In this document: positions 36,401-43,179 of the stretch, one piece after another
Layout of the letters: every line of letters begins with the position of its first letter
Numbering within the stretch: the stretch's first letter is position 1
NCBI GenBank assembly: GCA_963825565.1
Contig: CAWGTW010000002.1
Coordinates: 62,001-126,000 of the forward strand
Origin: JBFGCT01 sp963825565
GTDB lineage: Bacteria; Actinomycetota; Acidimicrobiia; Acidimicrobiales; Ilumatobacteraceae
Reading direction: 5' to 3'
Length of the DNA: 64,000 nt
Translations under genes and position numbers: made by a program
Notes under the pieces: model-generated
What the model saw: the letters and a program-made list of their open reading frames with translations, nothing else
Database searches by the model: none
Told to the model about the DNA's origin: nothing

Positions 36401-36931
36401 ACGGTCGGCGCCGCGCTCGGTGGGCTGATCGATCCGATCCTCGCCGACAACGGCGGACCGACGCCGACGCACACGCTCCCATCGACGAGCCCGGCCGTCG
36501 ATGGCGCGGGTCCGAACTGTCCAGCGTTGGATCAGCGTGGAGCCAGCCGCATCGATGGGGCCTGCGACGTGGGTGCCGTCGAGATCCAAGCCCTGACCGG
36601 CTGCTCGCTGGGCTACTGGAAGGCGAAACAGCACCACGACTCATGGGTCGAGTTGGCACCGACCGACCACCTCGCAGACGTGTTCGACCGGCCGATCGAG
36701 GGGACGCTGCTCTCCGGTTTGAAGGCCAAGGGCGGTGGACTGAACGCGCTCTTGCGTCAAGCGGTGGCCGCAGCACTGAACGCGACGCACCCCGACCTTC
36801 AACCCGGTCCCGCCGTCGACGACCTCACCGAGGTGGTCGCTGCGTTCCAGAACGCCTACGACACCGGCAGCTACGAGCGGCAGAAGGACACCTTCGAGGC
36901 CACCAATACCGCCGGGTGTCCCCTGTCGTGA
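33473..36931 (+). CDS. large secreted beta-helix repeat protein with C-terminal GYWK domain
   Basis: A 1152-residue exported protein. The signal peptide ends near SSFAA (residue 25). Residues about 30-60 (CATIQACIDNAGTGDVVMIP) mark the cap of a right-handed beta-helix. Residues about 60-1000 are many short repeats with patterns GGGLS, NSATSGGGG and FxxNxAxxxGGG, as in Pmp-like helices. Near the end is a GGPTPTHTLPSTSPAVDG block seen in choice-of-anchor proteins. The last 110 residues contain CSLGYWKAKQHHDSW and end in a Cys. The GYWK motif is a recurrent C-terminal module of secreted proteins. It likely binds or degrades polymers or serves as an adhesin. The ATG has a strong AGGAGG site. Confidence 0.8.
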   Translation: MARVRYAATAVTFVLVLGVGIGTGVSSFAATLTVGVSPGCATIQACIDNAGTGDVVMIPAGSYNESITLTKQVSLAGAGSGVTTVTAGSGRVLTVLGAAVDSTVQISGLTLTGGDVSGGTTCVPAVLDFTNCGGGLLVADAARPELADLVIDANRGWVGGGMFIDEGSPIDATDVSLTNNVAILRGGGGVLDDGGAWLGGLVADNVAQVGVGGGLSVSGPDGLAPKPSLLIDGVRFERNESGTLASGLGATDGGGMYVFNTNLTVANGTFLDNECHVECDGGGLNVIASFVGTSLTLLDSRFEGNVAVENGAGVAAGSYLVSADVSGTEFVANVAGRSGGGLFAGSATIDDSTFVDNQALGVAGSSAFGPGEGGGALMTLGCGPITHSTFATNHALRGGALSCRAFVDMTISSTTFDQNVADIDGGAIVADLAGVALNGGSLTGNIAGAALAPSGSNAGNGFGGAVWSQGDVVAVDVDVTDNQAIAGGGIYVASGSLALSNGRLDGNVSTGTLLAPRATGGGAYVPVGDLVAVGTVISDNSAANAFGGGGAALGGILDLADVVAERNTAPSGGAFVARQATIDTSTLRDNEATAGFGGALQVFSGGGLSDGTATVTDSSFTGNSASAGGGALSTAAGGSITDSTFDSNSAGNGGAVASFGPMVIGSSSFVGNSATSGGGGGLLGLFDPVALTGVDFVGNSATQNGGGVSTAGNVEIVDTRFEANTAGGNGAGLSTSGSIVVDALTEFTGNGAGGDGGAMWVNSNLDLTGTLIQGNGAGGDGGGVWGGGVTATGLRVFDNIAAEAGGGVYARFDVDLADSKLLRNGASDGGGLLVARFGTVSTTLIADNSATSAGGGLHHLATGFAGSAALVIDRSTIAANGAPLGDGAFFDLARPVELTNSTVSDDTIAAVGASSLSLTHVTLHRPGGVVVDHGSVPVSWQGSLIVGSCTGAGVVTSVGGNIESDGDTCGLADPSDTVGAALGGLIDPILADNGGPTPTHTLPSTSPAVDGAGPNCPALDQRGASRIDGACDVGAVEIQALTGCSLGYWKAKQHHDSWVELAPTDHLADVFDRPIEGTLLSGLKAKGGGLNALLRQAVAAALNATHPDLQPGPAVDDLTEVVAAFQNAYDTGSYERQKDTFEATNTAGCPLS

Positions 36932-36968
36932 TCCACGTTGCCGTTCCGATGCCTGCGAGATCGCCGAC

Positions 36969-38504
36969 TCAGATCTCGCGGTCGAGTCGTTCGCGCAGCT
37001 CCCGCTTGAGGACCTTCCCGTAGTTGTTGGTCGGCAGGCTCTCGACGAAGCGGTAGTCCTTGGGCCGTTTGTACCGAGCGATGTGGTCGAGGCACAGCTG
37101 GTCGAGTTCCTCGACCGTTGGGACGGTTGCGGTGTTGGCTGTCACGACGAACGCGACCACCGCTTCACCCCACTCCGGGTCAGGTCGACCGACGACCGAC
37201 ACGGCGACGACAGCGTCGTGTCGGAGCAGCGCTTCCTCCACCTCTCGTGGGTAGATGTTCATCCCGCCGCTGATGATCAGGTCCTTCGATCGGTCGCGCA
37301 GGGTGAGATAGCCGTTGGCGTCGAAGCTGCCGATGTCGCCGGTGTGCAGCCAGCCGTCGCGGATCGCGTCGGCCGTCGCCTCGGGTTGTTCCCAGTAGCC
37401 CGACATCACGACGTCACCACGCACGACGATCTCACCGATCTCGCCGGCCGGTAGGGCGGCCCCGTGGTCGTCGACCACCCGTACGTCGACGTCGGTCCGG
37501 GCGACGCCCACGCTCTGCAGACGTTCGCGCCAGCGCGGATGATGACGGTCGGCGTGGTCCACTTTCGACAACGCGGTGATCGTCATCGGTGTCTCGCCCT
37601 GGCCGTAGATCTGCGCGAGGCGCGACCCGAACACCTCGAGGGCCTCCTCGAGATCGGGCAGGTACATCGGCGCTCCGCCGTAGACGATCGTCTTCAACCC
37701 GGTGAGGTCGGCGCCACGGATGGTGGCGTCGGTCGCGAGTCGCTTCACCATCGTCGGCGCGGCGAAGAACGACACCCCCGACCACCGTCGGAGCAGCGCA
37801 ACGATCTCGTCGCCGTCGACACCACCCGATGCCGGGACGATGCTGACCGCGCCGCGCGCCACGTGCGGCAAGCCGTACAGGCCCGAGCCGTGCGAGATCG
37901 GAGCCGCGTGCAGCACCGCGTCGTCGGATTCGATCGGATCGATGTCGGCGAAGTAGCTGAGTGACATCATGAGCAGGTTGCGATGTGAGAGCGTTGCACC
38001 CTTCGGTCGCCCGGTCGTGCCGCTGGTGTAGAACAGCCACGCCGCGTCGGTGGGCCGCCGGTCGACGAGTGGGATCGGAGAGGCGACGACCAACTCGCCC
38101 CATTCCGCACTCGGCGCGACGACACGAGCACGAAGCGGCTGAACCGTGTCGACCAACGACGATGCGTCGTCAACGTGCTCGTCGTCGGCGATCACGATGC
38201 TCGACCCGCTCTGCTCGACGATGAAGGCGATCTCGTCTCGGTGCAGACGAGCGTTGATGGGCACCGCGACCAACCCTGCGTGCCAGATCGCGAACAGCGC
38301 TTCGAAGTACTCCGGTCGGTTTCGCATCACGATCGCGACGCGGTCACCCGACTGCAGAGCAAAGCGGTCTCGCAGCCCTCCGGCGGCCGCGGCCGCCCGG
38401 GCGGCGAACGTCGCCCAGTCGGCGTGCACGGCGTCGCCGACGGCCAGCGCCGGGCGGTCGGGCCACCTTCGCCCGTTGCGTTCGACCCAACTCGCCAGAT
38501 TCAC
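36969..38504 (-). CDS. AMP-binding acyl-CoA synthetase
   Basis: A 511-residue adenylate-forming ligase that activates carboxylic acids to acyl-CoA. The AMP-binding loop WLFYTSGTTGRPKGA, the Tyr/Gly block IYGQGETPMT, HTGDIGSFDANGYL and the C-terminal catalytic Lys region NNYGKVLKREL are intact. The substrate is not evident; the length fits medium or long chain members. I use GTG at 38504 because GGGAGGTGGG lies at the right distance. It is divergent from the PPOX gene and converges on the beta-helix gene. Confidence 0.88.
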   Translation of the reverse strand: MNLASWVERNGRRWPDRPALAVGDAVHADWATFAARAAAAAGGLRDRFALQSGDRVAIVMRNRPEYFEALFAIWHAGLVAVPINARLHRDEIAFIVEQSGSSIVIADDEHVDDASSLVDTVQPLRARVVAPSAEWGELVVASPIPLVDRRPTDAAWLFYTSGTTGRPKGATLSHRNLLMMSLSYFADIDPIESDDAVLHAAPISHGSGLYGLPHVARGAVSIVPASGGVDGDEIVALLRRWSGVSFFAAPTMVKRLATDATIRGADLTGLKTIVYGGAPMYLPDLEEALEVFGSRLAQIYGQGETPMTITALSKVDHADRHHPRWRERLQSVGVARTDVDVRVVDDHGAALPAGEIGEIVVRGDVVMSGYWEQPEATADAIRDGWLHTGDIGSFDANGYLTLRDRSKDLIISGGMNIYPREVEEALLRHDAVVAVSVVGRPDPEWGEAVVAFVVTANTATVPTVEELDQLCLDHIARYKRPKDYRFVESLPTNNYGKVLKRELRERLDREI

Positions 38505-38626
38505 GAGCCCACCTCCCATGCTGTGATGAACTGGCCGCCCGGTGACCATCGTACGATCGGGTTGTCGGCGGCGTTCGCGCCCGGACGGCCTCGCCGGCCG
38601 CTCTCGATGTTTGTCGTTGTCATGAA

Positions 38627-39061
38627 ATGAATCTCTCCTCCGAACAGTCGCACACCCGCCTCGCGGCCCATGATCACGGCGTCCTCGCGACGCTCCACGC
38701 CACCCGTGGATCCGACGTCGTCCCCGTCGTGTACACGGTGGTGGACGACCACGTCGGTGTGCCCGTCGATCTCGTCAAGCCGAAGGCATCGACCCGGCTC
38801 CAACGCGAACGCAACCTCGAGTCCGACCCTCGGGCGACGTTGCTGATCGAGCACTGGAACCGAGATGACTGGTCGGCGCTCTGGTGGGTGCGAGCCCAAC
38901 TGCACTGGCTCGGCGACCGCACCGCCCCATCGGTGTCAGATCTGGCCGACCGCATGGCCGACCAACTGGCCGAACGCCACGCGCAGTACCACGAGCGTCC
39001 GTTCGCCCGTGTCCTCGTGTTCCGCATCGATGCCGTGACCGGATGGGCCGCCGAGTCCTGA
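38627..39061 (+). CDS. PPOX-class F420-dependent oxidoreductase
   Basis: A 144-residue split-barrel flavin/F420 enzyme of the Rv-type PPOX family. Typical blocks are HGVLATLHATRGSDVVPVVY and RLQRERNLESDPRATLLIEH, where Arg and Lys contact the cofactor, and RVLVFRIDAVTGW at the end. These enzymes reduce F420-linked substrates such as tetrapyrroles or other ketones. The cofactor choice is inferred from the family. Confidence 0.75.
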   Translation: MNLSSEQSHTRLAAHDHGVLATLHATRGSDVVPVVYTVVDDHVGVPVDLVKPKASTRLQRERNLESDPRATLLIEHWNRDDWSALWWVRAQLHWLGDRTAPSVSDLADRMADQLAERHAQYHERPFARVLVFRIDAVTGWAAES

Positions 39062-39088
39062 TCGCCCGCTCGGCCCGCCGGTTCCCCG

Positions 39089-40090
39089 TCAGGCGGCGTT
39101 GACCACTGGCAGGATCTCGTCGTTGAGCACCCGCAGATCCTCCAGCGTCTTCGAGGTCGGGACGTCGGCGAACGGCGGCCAGATGAGCGGCATCGTCAGA
39201 CCGGCCTCCTTCAGCCTGATCAGGTTCTCGGTGACCTGCTCCTGGGTGCCGGCGAGGATGTTGCTGACCTTGCCGTTGTCGGCCTGGTCGGACGGCTCGT
39301 CGGTGATCGCGAACCAGTACATGCTGCACAGCTCAAGATCGTCGAGCGCGTCGGGCTTGTCGAGCTTCGCGAGTTCCTCCTGGATCGGACCCCGCCACTC
39401 GGCGAGTTCCCGCGGTGTGTCCTGGATGCCGATCCAGCCCGACAGGTTGTACTTCGCGATCCGGTTCGCCGAGCGCTTCGGGTCGCGCAGGCCGCTGAAG
39501 AAGATCGGCGGATGGGGATCCTGAAGCGGCTTGTGGCCGAAGCCACAGGGCTCGAAGTCGGCGAACTCGCCGTGGTACTCGAACAGCTCGTTCGTCCAGA
39601 TGCCCTGGCAGATCTCGATGGTCTCGCGGACGTGGGTGTGACGCTTCGGGAAGATGTGCGTTGCGCTGGCGGCGGCGAACTCCTCCGGCATCCAGCCGGC
39701 GCCGATGCCGACGTTGACCCGTCCGCCCGACAGGTGGTCGACGGTGGCGATCTCGGCGGCGAAGACGCCGGGCGAGCGGTACGGGGTGTCGGTGATGCTC
39801 ATGCCGATACGGCACTTCGACGTCTTGGCGGCGAGCCACGGAATCAGCGGCCAACCCTGGAACCACTTGCCGCGCGCCGAGACCGGCAACTGCGGCGGGA
39901 ACTCCTCCATCATGCCGAATGGGTACTGCAACTCGCCGCGGTCGGAGGCCTCGGGCACGACGATCCGGTCGAGCGTCCAGATCGAGTCGAAGTCGAGCTC
40001 TTCGGCCAGCGCCGTGAGGTCTTCGAGTTCCTTCACCGTGACGTGGTCGCGGAAGTTCGGCAGGTACAGCGCGAGCTTCATGTCAGTCAT
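39089..40090 (-). CDS. LLM-class F420-dependent oxidoreductase
   Basis: A 333-residue luciferase-like monooxygenase fold protein. It has the strand DSIWTLDRIVVPE, the block CRIGMSITDTPYRSPG, TVDHLSGGRVNVGIGAGWM (which marks the F420/FMN pocket) and HPPIFFSGL. It would use reduced F420 or FMN in a hydride transfer; the substrate is unknown. The start is ATG at 40090 (MTDMKLALY), 31 bases after the convergent-type PPOX gene region. GAGGGGAAC provides the ribosome site. Confidence 0.85.
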   Translation of the reverse strand: MTDMKLALYLPNFRDHVTVKELEDLTALAEELDFDSIWTLDRIVVPEASDRGELQYPFGMMEEFPPQLPVSARGKWFQGWPLIPWLAAKTSKCRIGMSITDTPYRSPGVFAAEIATVDHLSGGRVNVGIGAGWMPEEFAAASATHIFPKRHTHVRETIEICQGIWTNELFEYHGEFADFEPCGFGHKPLQDPHPPIFFSGLRDPKRSANRIAKYNLSGWIGIQDTPRELAEWRGPIQEELAKLDKPDALDDLELCSMYWFAITDEPSDQADNGKVSNILAGTQEQVTENLIRLKEAGLTMPLIWPPFADVPTSKTLEDLRVLNDEILPVVNAA

Positions 40091-40122
40091 CTGTTGTTCC
40101 CCTCGTTCAGATCCGAGCCCCC

Positions 40123-40700
40123 ATGACCCGGAGTGGCGTGCGACCCCGTGAGGTCGCACGCCCAACCATAGAAGTCAAGGTTCCGGCGTCGAACACCGCG
40201 TCGGAGTCCAAGTTCCTTCGACGACTCGATCCCGGGAGCGAGGACGGTGCCCCCAACAACGGCGACGGCAGCGGCGATGGGGTTCAAGATTCGACCCAGA
40301 GCAATGTGGCGTCGACTCCGGACCCAACCGGTGGCTACATCACGGTGGCCGCGCCCGACGGTGTGGCGCTCTCCGACGTGAACGTGGCCTCGCCCGGTGC
40401 CTACCGGCACCGCCGGCGGGCGTGATCGGCGAGTCCGGCGTCACCCACTTCGTGGCGGGGCCGGTGGAACCGGGCTCCACCATCTTGGTCGAGGTCTTCA
40501 TCGACGACCCGTGGGAGACGGTCGACAGCTACTTGAAGTACGACGCCGCCTCCGGCGAGTGGGAGAATGCGACCGTCTTGGCAAGCTTCGCGTTCCTCGG
40601 TGACGGGAGGACCAAGGCCGTGCTTTCGCTCACCGACGGTGGGGCCGGCGACCAGGACAGCGTCCCGGGTACGACGACCGATCGCCGGGTCGACGGGCGA
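40123..40700 (+). pseudogene. decayed choice-of-anchor U domain gene fragment
   Basis: This 620-base gap holds coding remnants. The first frame has DGAPNNGDGSGDGVQDS and then GGYITVAAPDGVALSDVNVA, ending at 40425. The protein continues in another frame as PAPPAGVIGESGVTHFVAGP, YLKYDAASGEWENA and SLTDGGAGDQDS. Together these are the order of a choice-of-anchor U domain. The join near 40400 lacks a base, and a second shift near 40684 would be needed to reach TDPGSTG. There is no start with a signal peptide and the fragment runs into the LysR 3' end. It looks like the remnant of a larger secreted protein. Confidence 0.7.
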
Positions 40701-40712
40701 CGACGGCGCGCG

Positions 40713-41669
40713 TCAGCTCCACAGGGTGACGTGGACGCGGGGGCGGAACCGGGCGATGTTGGCCGCGCTGCCGGTCAGCATCGCCTGGATCGCCCGTGGC
40801 GTCGTGACGAATCGCACCAGCTCGTGAGCGATCGCCTCGGGCTCGCTGCGTGTGAGGACGAACGTCGCCCACGTCCCGTCGACCATGTTCCCCGGCGCAT
40901 CGACCCTGGTCAGCCGACCGTCGGCCGACTCCGAGCTCAACGAGCTCATCGGGCAGAGCGCGATCCCGGTGCCGGAGCGGGCGTCGTTGAGAGCGGCGGC
41001 GTGGTTCTGGTAGATCCGCTGGTTCGCCTCGGCGACCGCGTAGTGGCGGAGCATCCGAGCGGCGCCGCTGTCGTCGTCGACCGCCGACGGCCCGAGTAGC
41101 CAGGTCTGCACCGCGAGCTCGGCGCGCGTCGCCCGGCGCTCGGCCAGCTCGTGACCGGCCCCGACGACGGGGACGAGCTGGTAGCGCATGAACGGTTTCA
41201 TCGTCAGTTCGTCGGGCACCGAGGGTGGGGCCGGGCCGATGGCGGCGTCGATCGCCCGGGAGACGAGTTGGCGGGCGAACTGGTCGGGCGGAAACACGCT
41301 CATCTCGACGCTGAGGTCCTCGGCCCGCGTCGAGAAGAGCTCGATCAGGCCAGGGGCGGCGTACTCCGCGAAGAGCGACGAGACGGCCAGCCGCAGCACG
41401 CGTGTCCCGTCGGCGGCGGCCCGCACCTCGTGGCGGGTCTGGTCCTGCAATCCGAGCATCTCCACCGCCCTGCTGGCGAGCCGCATCCCGCCCGGGGTGA
41501 GCACGATCCCGTTGGCCGAGCGACGGAACAGGTCGTCGCCGAGCTCCTTGCGCAGCGCGGCGACGTGCCCGGACACCGCGGCCTCGGACACCTCGAGCTC
41601 CGCGGCGGCGGCCTTCGACGCGCCGTGACGGGCGATCGCCGCGAACGCGCGGAGCTGCGCGGGAGTCAT
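40713..41669 (-). CDS. LysR-family regulator of the cox operon
   Basis: A 318-residue LysR-type regulator. The N-terminal winged helix is MTPAQLRAFAAIARHGASKA through VSEAAVSGHVAALRKELGDD, and the effector-binding domain follows. It lies divergently 105 bases from coxM, so it probably controls CO dehydrogenase. The start ATG at 41669 (MTPAQLRAF) is chosen; upstream residues are not conserved-looking. A palindrome in the shared region is the probable binding site. Confidence 0.88.
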   Translation of the reverse strand: MTPAQLRAFAAIARHGASKAAAAELEVSEAAVSGHVAALRKELGDDLFRRSANGIVLTPGGMRLASRAVEMLGLQDQTRHEVRAAADGTRVLRLAVSSLFAEYAAPGLIELFSTRAEDLSVEMSVFPPDQFARQLVSRAIDAAIGPAPPSVPDELTMKPFMRYQLVPVVGAGHELAERRATRAELAVQTWLLGPSAVDDDSGAARMLRHYAVAEANQRIYQNHAAALNDARSGTGIALCPMSSLSSESADGRLTRVDAPGNMVDGTWATFVLTRSEPEAIAHELVRFVTTPRAIQAMLTGSAANIARFRPRVHVTLWS

Positions 41670-41682
41670 GAGGACGACCAAG

Positions 41683-41709
41683 TTAACCAACTGCTGAAGA
41701 CCTGGTTGA
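41683..41709 (+). promoter_or_regulatory. LysR-type operator between regulator and coxM
   Basis: TTAACCA (41683-41689) and TGGTTGA (41703-41709) are inverted repeats with one mismatch, separated by 13 bases. The site lies 14 bases from the regulator start and 66 from coxM, a position usual for LysR control of divergent genes. Confidence 0.55.
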
Positions 41710-41774
41710 CCCGGAGGCGACCGTGCGGTTGAGTGTCGGACTCCGGGGGGATCACAGAGCAACAGGGGGCACCC

Positions 41775-42650
41775 ATGCAGGTACCGGCACCGTTCGAGTA
41801 CGAACGGGCAACCAGCGTCGACCATGCGATCGCGCTGATGGAACGGTTGGGCGACGAGGCGCGCATCGTCGCCGGCGGGCACAGCCTGCTGCCGATGATG
41901 AAACTGCGGCTGGCGACGCCGGAGTACATCATCGACATCAACGACTTGAGCGCCGAGCTGGAGTACATCCGGATCGCCGACGGCGAGGTGCGCATCGGTG
42001 CCCTCACCCGGCACCGCCAGCTTCTCGAGTCCGACGAGCTGGCAGCGATCTTCCCGATCTTCCGCGACGCCGAGAAGGTGATCGCCGATCCGGTGGTCCG
42101 CAACCGAGGCACGCTCGGAGGGTCGCTCTGTCAGGCCGATCCGTCCGAGGACCTCTCGGCGGTGTGCGACGCGCTCGAGGCCAAGTGCGTCATCCGCAAC
42201 AGTTCCGGTGAGCGCGTCGTCGAGATGCACGACTTCCACCGCGGCCCCTACGAGACCGCCGTCGAGGACGGCGAGATGCTCACCGAGGTCCGCTTCCCGA
42301 TCAAGCCGAACTCGTCGAGCGCGTACCACAAGGTCGAGCGGCGAGCGGGCGACTGGGCGGTCGCCTCCGCCGGCGCGGCGGTCACGATGGACGGCCCGGT
42401 GATCGCCGACGGACGGGTCGGACTGTGCGCCGTCGGGCCGAACCTGACCAACGTCGAGCCGATCTCTGCTGCCCTGCGCGGCCAACCCCCGTCCGAGGAG
42501 CTGTACGCCCTGGTCGGCCAGATCGCGGCGGACAACGCCGACCCCCAGACCGACACTCGCGGCACCGCCGCCTACAAGACCCACCTCGCGAAGGAGCTGA
42601 CGATCCGTTCGCTCCGCAAGGCCGTCGCCCGCGCGACCGGCCAGGCCTGA
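41775..42650 (+). CDS. coxM: CO dehydrogenase medium (FAD) subunit
   Basis: A 291-residue flavoprotein passing electrons from the iron-sulfur subunit to the respiratory chain. The FAD motif AGGHSLLPMMKLRLA (residues about 33-47) and TLGGSLCQADPSEDL are present. The ATG at 41775 (MQVPAPFEYER) fits family length; an upstream in-frame ATG is less likely. The gene heads coxMSL and is followed by coxS after 19 bases. Confidence 0.9.
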   Translation: MQVPAPFEYERATSVDHAIALMERLGDEARIVAGGHSLLPMMKLRLATPEYIIDINDLSAELEYIRIADGEVRIGALTRHRQLLESDELAAIFPIFRDAEKVIADPVVRNRGTLGGSLCQADPSEDLSAVCDALEAKCVIRNSSGERVVEMHDFHRGPYETAVEDGEMLTEVRFPIKPNSSSAYHKVERRAGDWAVASAGAAVTMDGPVIADGRVGLCAVGPNLTNVEPISAALRGQPPSEELYALVGQIAADNADPQTDTRGTAAYKTHLAKELTIRSLRKAVARATGQA

Positions 42651-42669
42651 CCGGAAAGGACCCCTGACC

Positions 42670-43179
42670 ATGGACGTCACGATGACCATCAACGGCGAGG
42701 TGGTGACGCGCGACATCGAGCCGCGCACCCTCCTCGTCCACTACCTCCGCGACCACCTCCAGCTCACCGGCACGCACTGGGGATGCGACACCAGCAACTG
42801 CGGCACCTGCGTCGTCTGGGTCGACAGCGAGCCGGTCAAGAGCTGTACGACACTGGCGGCGATGGCCGGCGGGCACGAGGTCCGCACGGTCGAGGGCCTC
42901 GAGGTCGACAACCAGCTCGACCCGGTCCAGGAAGGCTTCATCCAGTGCCACGGACTGCAGTGCGGCTTCTGCACACCGGGGATGATGATGACCGCCCGGG
43001 CGCTGCTCGACCGCAACCCCGACCCGAGCGAGGCCGAGATCCGTGAGGCGATCAGCGGTCAGATCTGCCGGTGCACCGGCTACGCGACGATCGTCCGATC
43101 GATCCAATGGGCGGCCGCCAAAGAGGCCGCCACCGAGTCCGAGCAACCCGTCACCGTCGGCGGGGGAGGTGCGTCATGA
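42670..43179 (+). CDS. coxS: CO dehydrogenase small (2Fe-2S) subunit
   Basis: A 169-residue protein with two 2Fe-2S clusters. The N-terminal plant-type cluster has GCDTSNCGTCVVWVD and its distal Cys. The C-terminal helical cluster has CGFCTPGMM and QICRCTGYATI. The stop overlaps the coxL ATG by four bases. It relays electrons from the molybdenum subunit to CoxM. Confidence 0.92.
   Translation: MDVTMTINGEVVTRDIEPRTLLVHYLRDHLQLTGTHWGCDTSNCGTCVVWVDSEPVKSCTTLAAMAGGHEVRTVEGLEVDNQLDPVQEGFIQCHGLQCGFCTPGMMMTARALLDRNPDPSEAEIREAISGQICRCTGYATIVRSIQWAAAKEAATESEQPVTVGGGGAS

Noticed and set aside
33900..36500. Tandem DNA repeats or CRISPR-like array in the beta-helix gene
   Set aside because: The short GGCGGCGG-type repeats encode Gly-rich turns in frame and are not identical, and no spacer pattern exists. 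I saw no CRISPR array in the window.
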